A stretch of 64,000 nucleotides of DNA from Rhizobium metallidurans (GTDB lineage: Bacteria; Pseudomonadota; Alphaproteobacteria; Rhizobiales; Rhizobiaceae). Location: contig NZ_JACIDW010000005.1 in NCBI RefSeq assembly GCF_014196505.1, positions 1 to 64,000 of the forward strand, written 5' to 3'. The notes beneath the pieces are model-generated. The model was not told the DNA's origin, did not search any database, and saw only the letters and a program-made list of their open reading frames with translations. The position numbers and the translations under genes are program-made. Positions 11,815-20,314 of the stretch are shown one piece after another (the stretch's first letter is position 1; each line of letters opens with the position of its first letter).

Positions 11815-13164
11815 ATGCCTATCAACATCACGATGCCTGCCCTGTCTCCGACCATGGAAGAGGGCAACCTCGCCAAGTGGCTGGTCAAGGAAGGCGATAC
11901 GGTTAAGTCCGGCGATGTCATCGCCGAGATCGAAACCGACAAGGCGACGATGGAAGTCGAAGCGGTCGACGAAGGTGTCGTCGCCAAGCTCGTCGTTCCC
12001 GCCGGCACCGAAGGCGTCAAGGTCAATGCCTTGATCGCCGTTCTGGCCGCCGATGGCGAAGACGTCGCTGCCGCCGCAAGCGGCGCTGGCTCGGCCGCGC
12101 CGGCACCGAAGGCTGCCGAAGCGCCGAAGGCCGAGGCGAAGACCGAAGCCGCTCCGGCTCCGGCCGCGGCCCCTGCTTCTGCCCCGGCACCGGCTGCGGC
12201 ACCTGCCGCTGCGTCGGCAAGCGGCAACCGCACCTTCTCCTCGCCGCTCGCGCGTCGTCTGGCGAAGGAAGCCGGTATCGATCTCGCAGCCGTCGCAGGC
12301 TCCGGCCCGCATGGCCGCGTCGTCAAGAGCGACGTCGAAGCCGCGGTTGCCGGTGGTGGCGCGAAGGCTGCATCTGCCGCTGCTCCGCAGGCTGCCGCAT
12401 CGGCTCCTGCCGCCGCGCCGAAGGGTGCATCCGACGAGACCGTTCTCAAGCTGTTCGAGCCGGGTTCCTACGAACTCGTGCCGCATGACGGCATGCGCAA
12501 GGTCATTGCCAAGCGCCTGGTCGAATCCAAGCAGACCGTGCCGCACTTCTACGTCAGCGTCGATTGCGAGCTCGATGCGCTGCTGGCGCTGCGCGCCCAG
12601 CTCAACGACGCCGCTCCCCGCAAGGATAGCGCGCCGGCCTACAAGCTGTCGGTCAACGACATGGTCATCAAGGCCATGGCGCTTGCGCTGCGCGACGTTC
12701 CGGATGCCAACGTGTCCTGGACCGAATCCAACATGGTCAAGCACAAGCACGCCGATGTCGGCGTTGCTGTCTCCATCCCCGGCGGCCTGATCACTCCGAT
12801 CATCCGCAAGGCCGAGGAAAAGACCCTGTCGGCCATCTCCAACGAGATGCGCGATCTCGGCAAGCGTGCCAAGGACCGCAAGCTGAAGCCCGAGGAATAT
12901 CAGGGCGGCACCACGTCGGTCTCCAACATGGGCATGATGGGCGTCAAGCACTTCGCAGCGGTCATCAATCCGCCGCACGCAACCATCCTCGCGGTCGGCG
13001 CGGGCGAGCAGCGCCCTGTCGTGAAGAACGGCGAGCTCGCTGTCGCCACCGTGATGACGGTCACGCTGTCGACCGACCATCGCTGCGTCGATGGCGCGTT
13101 GGGCGCGGAGCTCTTGCAGGCGTTCAAGGGCTACATCGAAAACCCGATGGGCATGCTCGTCTGA
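11815..13164 (+). CDS. pdhC: dihydrolipoamide acetyltransferase (PDH E2)
   Basis: 449 residues forming the core of the PDH complex. Order: lipoyl domain (1-80, Lys43), Ala/Pro linker, peripheral-subunit-binding domain (about 140-175, [16 protein letters not shown]), second linker, catalytic domain (about 220-449) with His422 and Asp426 in DHRCVDG. It passes the acetyl group to CoA. It lies downstream of E1 in one operon, and the E3 gene lpdA follows after two short genes. Confidence 0.97.
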   Translation: MPINITMPALSPTMEEGNLAKWLVKEGDTVKSGDVIAEIETDKATMEVEAVDEGVVAKLVVPAGTEGVKVNALIAVLAADGEDVAAAASGAGSAAPAPKAAEAPKAEAKTEAAPAPAAAPASAPAPAAAPAAASASGNRTFSSPLARRLAKEAGIDLAAVAGSGPHGRVVKSDVEAAVAGGGAKAASAAAPQAAASAPAAAPKGASDETVLKLFEPGSYELVPHDGMRKVIAKRLVESKQTVPHFYVSVDCELDALLALRAQLNDAAPRKDSAPAYKLSVNDMVIKAMALALRDVPDANVSWTESNMVKHKHADVGVAVSIPGGLITPIIRKAEEKTLSAISNEMRDLGKRAKDRKLKPEEYQGGTTSVSNMGMMGVKHFAAVINPPHATILAVGAGEQRPVVKNGELAVATVMTVTLSTDHRCVDGALGAELLQAFKGYIENPMGMLV

Positions 13165-13183
13165 TCAAACGGCGGAGGCGGAA

Positions 13184-13825
13184 ATGACGAAGACCGTTCT
13201 TTGCTATGGTGATAGTCTGACCTGGGGTTATGATGCCGCTTCCGTCGGCCGTCATGACTACAAGGATCGTTGGCCGAGTGCGCTGCAAGTGGCGCTCGGC
13301 AACGAGGTCAGGGTCATCGCCGAGGGATTGAACGGCCGCACGACCGCCTTCGACGATCATCTCGCCGATTGCGACCGCAACGGCGCCCGCGTCCTGCCGA
13401 CCATTCTGCAGACGCATGCGCCGCTCGATCTCGTCATTCTGCTCCTCGGCACCAACGACATGAAGAATGTCGTGGCCGGATCGGCCTTCGCCGCCTGCCA
13501 GGGCATCGCCCGGCTGGTGCGGCTGATCCGCAACCACGCCTGGCCGTTCGATTTCGAGGTGCCGGACATCCTGATCGTCGCGCCGCCGAGGATCTGCGAG
13601 ACGGCCAACGTGCCCTTCGCGGCCTCCTTCGTCGGCGGCATCGAGGAATCGGCGATGCTGGCGACACTCTACCGGGATCTCGCCGACGAGCTCGGCTGCG
13701 GTTTCTTCGACGCCAATTCGGTCGCCAGGACGACGCCGCTCGACGGCATCCATCTCGACGCCGAGAACACCCGCGCTCTCGGGCGCGGCATGGAATCGAC
13801 CGTGCGGATGATGTTGGGGCTTTGA
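13184..13825 (+). CDS. SGNH/GDSL-family hydrolase (arylesterase-like)
   Basis: 213 residues with SGNH blocks: GDSLTWGYD with nucleophile Ser11, GTNDMK as block III, and DGIHLD with His190 near the C-terminus. No signal peptide is seen, so it is probably cytoplasmic. The start has GGAGGCGGAA just before the ATG. It lies inside the PDH cluster, 19 bases after pdhC, a position that (from memory) is conserved in rhizobia although no role in pyruvate oxidation is known. Confidence 0.87.
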   Translation: MTKTVLCYGDSLTWGYDAASVGRHDYKDRWPSALQVALGNEVRVIAEGLNGRTTAFDDHLADCDRNGARVLPTILQTHAPLDLVILLLGTNDMKNVVAGSAFAACQGIARLVRLIRNHAWPFDFEVPDILIVAPPRICETANVPFAASFVGGIEESAMLATLYRDLADELGCGFFDANSVARTTPLDGIHLDAENTRALGRGMESTVRMMLGL

Positions 13826-13827
13826 CC

Positions 13828-14409
13828 GTGGCGTCTTTCGTGACGCTCCGTCCCGCCACACGGGATGACGCGGCCGAACTGGCGATCCTCTCGGACATCG
13901 CCTCGCATGGTTTCGCCTCCTGGCTTTGGCTGGGCGAGCTTGATGGCACCGGCAGCGATACGCCGATGGAGCTTGGCCGGCTGAAGATGCGTCGGGACGA
14001 CGGCTATGGCACATGGCGCCATGCGGTGCTGGCCGAGGCTTACGGGGAAACGGCGGGCGCGGCGATCGGCTACGCGCTGGGCGAGGACGTAAAGAAGATG
14101 GAAGTCGATCGCGTGGCTTTGCAGCCGGTGATCGATCTGCAGAAGACGGTTGTTGGCAGCTGGTTCATCGCAACGCTCGGCGTCTACGGCCATCTGCGCG
14201 GCATCGGGATCGGCAGGGACATACTGAAGGATCAGATCGACAGGGCAGGGTCGCTGCCGGTCAGTCTGATCACCGCAAGTGACAATGAAGCGGCTTTGTC
14301 GCTTTACAAGAAGAATGGTTTTTCGGAAGCGGCGCGCCAAAACGCAATGTCTCTTTTCGAAAGCAGCAGGAAACACGAGTGGGTGCTTCTCACCCGCGAC
14401 GCCCGATAA
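13828..14409 (+). CDS. GNAT-family N-acetyltransferase
   Basis: 193 residues with the GNAT fold: beta strand and acetyl-CoA loop around LGVYGHLRGIGIGRDILKDQ, then ASDNEAALSLYKKNGF, the typical C-terminal strand-helix. The start is a GTG at 13828, two bases after the preceding stop, leading into ASFVTLRPATRDDA. The substrate is unknown. It is co-directional within the PDH operon and ends 15 bases before lpdA. Confidence 0.85.
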   Translation: MASFVTLRPATRDDAAELAILSDIASHGFASWLWLGELDGTGSDTPMELGRLKMRRDDGYGTWRHAVLAEAYGETAGAAIGYALGEDVKKMEVDRVALQPVIDLQKTVVGSWFIATLGVYGHLRGIGIGRDILKDQIDRAGSLPVSLITASDNEAALSLYKKNGFSEAARQNAMSLFESSRKHEWVLLTRDAR

Positions 14410-14424
14410 CAAAGGCAGGAAAAC

Positions 14425-15870
14425 ATGGCTGAGAATTACGACGTCATCATCATCGGCTCCGGTCCCGGCGGCTATGTGGCCGCTGTGCGCGCCAGCCAGC
14501 TCGGTCTCAAGACCGCGATCGTCGAGCGCGAGCACCTGGGCGGCATCTGCCTGAACTGGGGCTGCATCCCGACCAAGGCGCTGCTGCGCTCGGCCGAGAT
14601 CCTCGACCACGCCAACCACGCCAAGGACTACGGCCTCGTGCTTGAGGGCAAGATGAGCGCTGACGTGAAAGCCGTCGTCGCCCGCTCGCGCGGTGTCTCC
14701 GCCCGCTTGAACGGCGGCGTCGGCTTCCTGATGAAGAAGAACAAGGTCGATGTGATCTGGGGCGAAGCCAAGATCACCAAGCCGGGCGAGATCGTCGTCG
14801 GTAAGTCCTCCAAGCCGGTCGTCGAGCCGCAGAACCCGGTTCCGAAGAACATCAAGGGCGAGGGCACCTACACCGCCAAGCACATCATCATTGCAACCGG
14901 CGCCCGCCCGCGCGCGCTGCCGGGCATCGAGCCGGATGGCAAGCTGATCTGGACCTATTTCGAAGCGATGAAGCCGGCAGCCTTGCCGAAGTCGCTGATC
15001 GTCATGGGCTCTGGCGCCATCGGCATCGAATTCGCGAGCTTCTACCGCTCGATGGGCGTCGACGTTACCGTCGTCGAAGTCATGCCGACGATCATGCCGG
15101 TCGAGGACGTCGAAGTCACCGCGATCGCGCGCAAGCAGCTCGAGAAGCGTGGGATGAAGATCCTCACCAGCGCCAAGATCACCAAGGTCGAAAAGGCTGC
15201 CGACAGCCTCACCGCGCATGTCGAGACGGCTGACGGCAAGGTCCAGCAGATCACAGCCGACCGCATGATTTCGGCCGTGGGCGTCCAGGGCAATATCGAA
15301 AACCTCGGCCTCGAAGCCGTCGGCGTCAAGACCGACCGCGGCTGTGTCGTCATCGACGGCTACGGCAAGACCAACGTATCGGGCATCTATGCCATCGGCG
15401 ACGTCGCCGGCCCGCCGATGCTCGCCCACAAGGCCGAGCACGAAGGCGTCGTCTGCGTCGAAAAGATCGCCGGCCTGCCGAATGTTCACGCCACCGACAA
15501 GAGCAAGGTCCCGGGCTGCACCTACTGCAACCCGCAGGTCGCCTCCGTCGGCCTGACGGAAGCCAAGGCCAAGGAAGCCGGCCGCGACATCCGCGTCGGC
15601 CGCTTCTCCTTCGCCGCCAACGGCAAGGCGATCGCGCTCGGCGAGGACCAGGGTCTCTGCAAGGTGATCTTCGACAAGAAGACCGGCGAACTGCTCGGCG
15701 CGCACATGGTCGGCGCCGAAGTCACCGAACTCATCCAGGGCTTCGTCGTCGCCATGAACCTGGAAACGACCGAAGAAGAACTTATGCACACCATCTTCCC
15801 GCATCCGACGGTTTCCGAAACCATGAAGGAAGCGGTTCTGGATGCTTATGGTCGCGTCCTCAACGCTTGA
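14425..15870 (+). CDS. lpdA: dihydrolipoyl dehydrogenase (E3)
   Basis: 481 residues. Reoxidises dihydrolipoamide using FAD and NAD+. Visible: N-terminal FAD Rossmann motif GSGPGG, redox-active disulfide Cys42/Cys47 in GGICLNWGCIPTK, second NAD motif GSGAIGIEFASF, and the C-terminal base His460 with Glu465 in HPTVSE. An insertion of about 20 residues after GEIVVGK is common in the rhizobial PDH-linked copy. AGGCAGGAAAAC precedes the ATG. Confidence 0.97.
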   Translation: MAENYDVIIIGSGPGGYVAAVRASQLGLKTAIVEREHLGGICLNWGCIPTKALLRSAEILDHANHAKDYGLVLEGKMSADVKAVVARSRGVSARLNGGVGFLMKKNKVDVIWGEAKITKPGEIVVGKSSKPVVEPQNPVPKNIKGEGTYTAKHIIIATGARPRALPGIEPDGKLIWTYFEAMKPAALPKSLIVMGSGAIGIEFASFYRSMGVDVTVVEVMPTIMPVEDVEVTAIARKQLEKRGMKILTSAKITKVEKAADSLTAHVETADGKVQQITADRMISAVGVQGNIENLGLEAVGVKTDRGCVVIDGYGKTNVSGIYAIGDVAGPPMLAHKAEHEGVVCVEKIAGLPNVHATDKSKVPGCTYCNPQVASVGLTEAKAKEAGRDIRVGRFSFAANGKAIALGEDQGLCKVIFDKKTGELLGAHMVGAEVTELIQGFVVAMNLETTEEELMHTIFPHPTVSETMKEAVLDAYGRVLNA

Positions 15871-15897
15871 TAATTTTCTTCGCCGCTCTCTATGACG

Positions 15898-15916
15898 GAT
15901 TGAACCACGTTCAATC
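15898..15916 (+). promoter_or_regulatory. 19-bp perfect inverted repeat upstream of the GlsB-like genes
   Basis: GATTGAAC, three bases, GTTCAATC, centred about 40 bases before the 15947 start and 27 bases after the lpdA stop. There is no T-run, so an operator is more likely than a terminator. The binding protein is unknown. Confidence 0.45.
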
Positions 15917-15946
15917 ACGGACTGGAAAAAGCGAAAGGAAATCATC

Positions 15947-16201
15947 ATGTCTATGGGTACGCAGGCACTCGTCATCTTCCTCCTGATCGGTCTGGTCGCG
16001 GGGTTCCTCGCCAGCCTGATCGTTGGTGGAGGCGGATTGATACGGTGCCTGCTCAGCGGCATCATCGGCGCGTTCGTCGGAGGCTTTCTCTTCAACGCGC
16101 TGGGGATCAACCTGGGCATAGACAGCGCCATCGTGGTGCAGATTATTCACGCCACCGTCGGCGCCATCATCGTGGTGTTGATCGCAAGGGCGATAGCTTG
16201 A
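15947..16201 (+). CDS. GlsB/YeaQ/YmgE-family stress membrane protein
   Basis: 84 residues, almost entirely three hydrophobic segments with Gly-rich turns: LVAGFLASLIVGGGG, a central IIGAFVGGFLFNALG and a C-terminal VGAIIVVLIARAIA. This is the transglycosylase-associated (GlsB/YeaQ) pattern of small inner-membrane proteins induced by stress. AAAGGA lies a few bases before the ATG. It is followed 14 bases later by a second member of the family, so the two probably form an operon. Confidence 0.82.
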   Translation: MSMGTQALVIFLLIGLVAGFLASLIVGGGGLIRCLLSGIIGAFVGGFLFNALGINLGIDSAIVVQIIHATVGAIIVVLIARAIA

Positions 16202-16215
16202 GGGGATAGGACTGC

Positions 16216-16464
16216 ATGGAAGGTGTGGGCTGGATTACGGCGATCATCGTCGGCGGCTTGGCGGGCTGGCTCGCGGGCATTTTGATGGGCATACGCTTCG
16301 GCGTTTTGATGAACATCGTCATCGGCATCGTCGGTGCTGTTATCGGCAGCGCGGTCTTTGCCCGCGCCGGCATCTATGTCGCCAGCGGTTGGCAGGGTTA
16401 CCTTGTGACGGGTTTCATCGGCTCTTGTATCTTGCTATTTCTGGCAAAACTCGTCAGACGCTGA
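16216..16464 (+). CDS. GlsB/YeaQ/YmgE-family membrane protein (second copy)
   Basis: 82 residues with the same three-segment Gly-rich layout: [33 protein letters not shown] and [21 protein letters not shown]. It is clearly the same family as the preceding gene but divergent in sequence, so an old tandem duplication. It precedes lipA by about 40 bases. Confidence 0.82.
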   Translation: MEGVGWITAIIVGGLAGWLAGILMGIRFGVLMNIVIGIVGAVIGSAVFARAGIYVASGWQGYLVTGFIGSCILLFLAKLVRR

Positions 16465-16504
16465 CGAAGAAGGCCGCTTCCGGCGGTTTGAAGGCAGGTT
16501 ATTG

Positions 16505-17479
16505 ATGGTAACTATTCTCGACAGGATCAATCCAAGCGCTGAAAAGCGCGTGCGGCACCCGGAAAAGGCGCATCGCCCGGACACGGAAGTCATGCGCAAG
16601 CCGGACTGGATCCGCGTCAAAGCGCCGACCTCCAAGGGCTACGCCGAAACCCGCTCGATCGTGAAGGAGCACAAGCTCGTCACCGTCTGCGAGGAAGCCG
16701 GCTGCCCGAATATCGGCGAGTGCTGGGACAAGAAGCACGCGACCTTCATGATCATGGGCGAGATCTGTACCCGCGCCTGTTCCTTCTGCAACGTCGCGAC
16801 CGGCAAGCCGAACGCGCTCGACATGGCCGAGCCCGAGAGCGTGGCGAAGGCCGTCAGGGAGATGGGCCTCAGCCACGTGGTCATCACCTCAGTCGACCGC
16901 GACGATCTGGAAGACGGCGGCGCGGAGCACTTCGAGAAAGTGATCTGGGCGATCCGCGCCGCATCGCCGACGACCACCATCGAAATCCTCACGCCTGACT
17001 TCCTTAAGAAGCCCGGTGCGCTGGAGCGCGTCGTCGCCGCCAAGCCCGACGTCTTCAACCACAACATGGAAACCGTTCCGGGCAACTATCTGACGGTTCG
17101 TCCCGGTGCCCGCTATTTCCACTCCGTACGCCTGCTGCAGCGCGTCAAGGAACTGGACCCGACCATGTTCACCAAGTCGGGCATCATGGTCGGCCTCGGC
17201 GAGGAACGCAACGAAGTGCTGCAGCTGATGGACGACCTGCGCGTCGCCGACGTCGACTTCCTGACGATCGGCCAGTACCTGCAGCCGACCCGCAAGCACC
17301 ACGCGGTCATGAGCTACGTCACGCCCGAGGAATTCAAGTCCTACGAAACGGTCGCCTACACCAAGGGCTTCCTGATGGTGGCCTCCAGCCCGCTGACCCG
17401 CTCCTCGCACCATGCCGGCGACGACTTCGCCCGCCTGCGCGCCGCGCGCGAGAAGAAGCTGCTGGTGGCCGCTGAGTAA
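16505..17479 (+). CDS. lipA: lipoyl synthase (radical SAM)
   Basis: 324 residues. Inserts two sulfur atoms into octanoyl groups on lipoyl domains, here serving PdhB, PdhC and other lipoyl proteins. The auxiliary cluster cysteines are Cys62, Cys67 and Cys73 ([12 protein letters not shown]), and the radical SAM cluster is Cys88, Cys92 and Cys95 (CTRACSFC). The C-terminal [11 protein letters not shown] segment contains the Ser that ligates the auxiliary cluster. The ATG at 16505 was preferred over the TTG before it. Confidence 0.97.
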   Translation: MVTILDRINPSAEKRVRHPEKAHRPDTEVMRKPDWIRVKAPTSKGYAETRSIVKEHKLVTVCEEAGCPNIGECWDKKHATFMIMGEICTRACSFCNVATGKPNALDMAEPESVAKAVREMGLSHVVITSVDRDDLEDGGAEHFEKVIWAIRAASPTTTIEILTPDFLKKPGALERVVAAKPDVFNHNMETVPGNYLTVRPGARYFHSVRLLQRVKELDPTMFTKSGIMVGLGEERNEVLQLMDDLRVADVDFLTIGQYLQPTRKHHAVMSYVTPEEFKSYETVAYTKGFLMVASSPLTRSSHHAGDDFARLRAAREKKLLVAAE

Positions 17480-17500
17480 TCAGGCTAACGACGATATATT

Positions 17501-17531
17501 GATATCCGTATCGTTTTCCGATACGGATATC
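17501..17531 (+). promoter_or_regulatory. perfect 13-bp inverted repeat abutting the higB start codon
   Basis: GATATCCGTATCG (17501-17513), TTTTC, then its exact complement to 17531. The higB ATG is at 17534, so no ribosome site fits between. It may be the HigA/HigBA operator (autoregulation is the rule in such pairs), a hairpin closing the lipA transcript, or both. There is no T-run after it. Confidence 0.6.
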
Positions 17532-17533
17532 GG

Positions 17534-17815
17534 ATGATCGTTGGCTTTCGCAACAAGCAGACTGAAGGCCTTTTCCTGCGACGCGATGCCCGCCATTTCC
17601 CGGCGGATGTCGTCGAGCGGGCACGACGGAAGTTGATGGCACTCGACGCTGCTATAAGCCTTGATGATTTGCGTGTTCCGCCAAGCAATCGTCTTGAAGC
17701 CTTGAAGGGCAGCCGGGCCGGCCAGCATTCGATCCGTGTCAATGATCAGTGGCGCATATGCTTCGTCTGGAAAGACGGCAATGCAGACAATGTCGAATTC
17801 TGCGACTACCATTAG
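17534..17815 (+). CDS. higB: HigB-type toxin (RelE/ParE superfamily mRNA interferase)
   Basis: 93 residues matching the HigB family: MIVGFRNKQTEGLF at the start, LEALKGSRAGQHSIRVNDQWRICFVW in the middle, and an acidic end NVEFCDYH. Family members are ribosome-dependent mRNA endonucleases. The conserved N-terminus supports the ATG at 17534 despite the lack of a ribosome site, so translation may be leaderless. The toxin precedes the antitoxin, the usual higBA order. The pair interrupts the lipA to coq10 order I remember from related rhizobia. Confidence 0.88.
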   Translation: MIVGFRNKQTEGLFLRRDARHFPADVVERARRKLMALDAAISLDDLRVPPSNRLEALKGSRAGQHSIRVNDQWRICFVWKDGNADNVEFCDYH

Positions 17816-17824
17816 GAGATGCGG

Positions 17825-18121
17825 ATGCAGATCATTCCCGTCGACCCCATCCATCCCGGTGAAATCCTCAAGGAGGATTTCCTGAAGGAATACGGCATCT
17901 CCGCCTATAAGGCGGCGGAGGACATGGGAATTCCACGCACGCGGATCGAACGAGTCCTGCGCGGTGAAAACGGCATTACCGCGGACACGGCGTTGCGTCT
18001 GTCCCGCTATTTCAACAACAGCCCGGAATTCTGGCTCAATCTGCAGCGCACCTACGACCTTGCGGTCGCGCGGCGGGCTGCTGGAGATCTCAGCGGGATT
18101 ACACCTGTCCGGGCGGCCTGA
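17825..18121 (+). CDS. higA: HigA-type antitoxin (XRE-family HTH)
   Basis: 98 residues. HPGEILKEDFLKEYGISAYKAAEDMGIPRTRIERVLRG is the classic HigA opening with an XRE helix-turn-helix, followed by ADTALRLSRYFNNSPEFWLNLQ. It neutralises HigB and represses the operon. AGGAG six bases upstream supports the ATG at 17825 over the one at 17819. The gap to higB is nine bases, so the pair is coupled. Confidence 0.9.
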   Translation: MQIIPVDPIHPGEILKEDFLKEYGISAYKAAEDMGIPRTRIERVLRGENGITADTALRLSRYFNNSPEFWLNLQRTYDLAVARRAAGDLSGITPVRAA

Positions 18122-18150
18122 TCTTCCCCGCAATCAGACAAGAGGCCATC

Positions 18151-18741
18151 GTGTTGCAACAACCGAAGCATCGGCTGAACGTCACCGGTCTTGCTGAGGC
18201 GGCCGAACTCCTCAAGCGCGCCGACCGCATCGTCATCTTCGGCTCATCAGGTGGCGGCAAGAGCACGCTGGCGCAGAAGCTCGCGCGGATACTCGGCGTC
18301 CGCTACGTCTCCATGGACCGCGAGGTGTTCTGGCTTTCAGGATGGGTGGGCAGGCCGAGGCCGGAGCAGCGCGAGATCATCGCCAGGATCGTCGCCGAGG
18401 AGCGCTGGATCATCGATGGCAACAACCCGAGGACGCTCGATCTCAGGCTGCCGCGCGCCGATGTGATCTTGTGGGTGAGGGTGTCGCGCTGGCTCTGCCT
18501 GTGGAGCATCTTCAAGCGCGGCATCGTCCATCGTGGCAGGACGCGCCCCGACATGGCGCCTGGATGCACGGAAAAGTGGCCGGACCGGGAGTTCATCTCC
18601 TATGTCTGGAATTTCGAGAGGGACGATGTACCCGATTTCATGGAAGGCATCCGCCTGCATGGGCCTGACGTCCCGCTCGTCGAATTGAGGAGCAGGGCGC
18701 AGATGGGACAACTGCTTCAGCGCCTCGAAGCCATCGGCTAG
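18151..18741 (+). CDS. P-loop nucleotide kinase-like ATPase (copy 1)
   Basis: 196 residues, start GTG at 18151 with AGAGG upstream. Walker A is GSSGGGKST (about residues 31-39), then SMDREVFWLSGW, and a hydrophobic strand DVILWVRV that can act as Walker B. This resembles the adenylate-kinase-like / FlaR (DNA topology modulation) group; its substrate is unknown. It is a clear paralog of the next gene: both share SMDR, WLxGW, RPxMAPGC and YxWNFER blocks. Confidence 0.75.
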   Translation: MLQQPKHRLNVTGLAEAAELLKRADRIVIFGSSGGGKSTLAQKLARILGVRYVSMDREVFWLSGWVGRPRPEQREIIARIVAEERWIIDGNNPRTLDLRLPRADVILWVRVSRWLCLWSIFKRGIVHRGRTRPDMAPGCTEKWPDREFISYVWNFERDDVPDFMEGIRLHGPDVPLVELRSRAQMGQLLQRLEAIG

Positions 18742-18783
18742 GATGACAGCCTGATTCGGTCTTTGCTTGCGGGAGGGGAAGAC

Positions 18784-19353
18784 ATGCCGAATTACGTCAC
18801 CGATATCACCACTGCCGCGGACCTCGTCAGCCGCGCCGACCGCATTCTCGTGATCGGCTGCTCTGGCGGCGGCAAGACCACGCTGTCGAGACGCCTCGGC
18901 GCGCGGCTCGGCGTGCGACACATATCCATGGACCGCGACTTCTATTGGCTGCCGGGCTGGGTGAAGCGACCCAAGGCCGAGGAGCGCGAGATGATCGCGG
19001 CCGCTGTTGCAGAGGAGCGGTGGCTGATGGACGGCACCGGCGCCTCGACCTTCGATCTCAGGATGCCGCGCACCGATATGGTGCTCTGGGTGCGGCTGCC
19101 GCGCTGGCGCTGTCTTCTCGGTGTCACCACAAGGTGGCTTGCCTGGCGGGGCAGGGCGCGGCCGGAAATGGCGCCGGGTTGCCCGGAAAGACTGGATGGC
19201 GAGTTCCTGACCTACATCTGGAATTTCGAGCGACGGTGGGCGCCGCTCATCATCGCGGGGATCGAGCGACACAAGCCCGAAGTGCCCGTCCTTCAGTTGA
19301 AATCGCACCGGGAAATGCGCCGCCTTCTTGATCTTCTCGGCGCGCCCGCTTAA
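18784..19353 (+). CDS. P-loop nucleotide kinase-like ATPase (copy 2)
   Basis: 189 residues, tandem paralog of the preceding gene. Walker A is GCSGGGKTT, then SMDRDFYWLPGW, FDLRMPRTDMVLWVRL, ARPEMAPGCPE and TYIWNFERR. The start has GGGAGGGGAAGAC before the ATG at 18784. The end lies nine bases before the coq10-like gene. As with copy 1, a small-molecule kinase role is inferred from the fold only. Confidence 0.75.
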   Translation: MPNYVTDITTAADLVSRADRILVIGCSGGGKTTLSRRLGARLGVRHISMDRDFYWLPGWVKRPKAEEREMIAAAVAEERWLMDGTGASTFDLRMPRTDMVLWVRLPRWRCLLGVTTRWLAWRGRARPEMAPGCPERLDGEFLTYIWNFERRWAPLIIAGIERHKPEVPVLQLKSHREMRRLLDLLGAPA

Positions 19354-19362
19354 CTGCGGCTC

Positions 19363-19806
19363 ATGCCTCAGTTCGAAACGCACCGCCCCGTCCCGCATTC
19401 CGCAGACCAGATGTTCGATCTCGTTGCCGATGTCGATAAATACCCGCAATTCCTGCCGCTATGCGAAGGGCTTGCGATCCGCAGCCGCAAGGAGCGCGAT
19501 GGCAAGGTTCTGCTCGTCGCCGACATGACGGTTGGTTACAAGGCGATCCGCGAGACTTTCACGACGCAGGTGCTGCTCAACAAGGCCGAGCGCGTCATCG
19601 ACGTCAAATACATCGACGGCCCCTTTAAGTATCTCGACAATCGCTGGCGCTTCGAGGACACCCCGTCGGGCTCCAACGTGCATTTCTTCATCGACTACGA
19701 GTTCAAGAGCCGCATCCTCGGCGCCCTGATGGGCTCGATGTTCGACCGCGCCTTCCGGATGTTCACCGAAGCCTTCGAAACGCGCGCCGGCAAGATCTAC
19801 AGCTGA
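19363..19806 (+). CDS. COQ10/RatA-family START-domain protein (SRPBCC)
   Basis: 147 residues. The opening MPQFETHRPVPHSADQMFDLVADVDKYPQFLPLC (read in parts: HSADQMFDLV, then DVDKYPQFLP) is diagnostic for the Coq10/RatA family, a polyketide-cyclase-like lipid-binding fold thought to chaperone ubiquinone. The central VGYKAIRETFTTQV and C-terminal GSMFDRAFRMFTEAFE blocks also fit. It converges on cinA with only a seven-base gap. Confidence 0.88.
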   Translation: MPQFETHRPVPHSADQMFDLVADVDKYPQFLPLCEGLAIRSRKERDGKVLLVADMTVGYKAIRETFTTQVLLNKAERVIDVKYIDGPFKYLDNRWRFEDTPSGSNVHFFIDYEFKSRILGALMGSMFDRAFRMFTEAFETRAGKIYS

Positions 19807-19813
19807 GCGAAAC

Positions 19814-20314
19814 TCATCGCGGCCCGAGCTGCCGGATCATCGCCAGCGCCGTCCTGACGGTGGCGAGACGAACCGCGCCACGACCGATATCGCCATAAAG
19901 CATCTTGTTGTGAATGAGGTCACCGTTGCGTGACTTGGCGGCGAGATGCACGAGGCCAACAGGCTTTTCCGCCGATCCGCCGCCTGGGCCGGCAATACCC
20001 GTGACCGCGACGGCGATCGACGCGCGCGAGCGGAAGAGGGCACCATGCACCATCTGCCGCGCCGTCTCCTCTGACACCGCGCCGAAACGCGCAAGCGTCG
20101 CTTCCTGAACGCCCAGCATCTCCATCTTCGCGGTGTTCGTATAGGTGACGAAACCCCGGTCGACGACCGCCGACGAGCCAGCAATTTCCGTGAGCGCGCC
20201 GGCGATCAGCCCGCCGGTGCATGATTCCGCCGTCGATACCATCAATCCCGCCGCTCCGAATGTCCTGATAATGGCTTCGGCCTCGGACAGGATATCGGCG
20301 AGATAGAGGCTCAT
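19814..20314 (-). CDS. CinA C-terminal domain protein (NMN amidohydrolase-like)
   Basis: 166 residues, the stand-alone CinA/PncC type that hydrolyses nicotinamide mononucleotide in NAD salvage. [20 protein letters not shown] holds the active-site region, with VTYTNTAK and [11 protein letters not shown] after it. The ATG at 20314 overlaps the ispDF stop by four bases (ATGA), so the genes are coupled. Confidence 0.9.
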   Translation of the reverse strand: MSLYLADILSEAEAIIRTFGAAGLMVSTAESCTGGLIAGALTEIAGSSAVVDRGFVTYTNTAKMEMLGVQEATLARFGAVSEETARQMVHGALFRSRASIAVAVTGIAGPGGGSAEKPVGLVHLAAKSRNGDLIHNKMLYGDIGRGAVRLATVRTALAMIRQLGPR

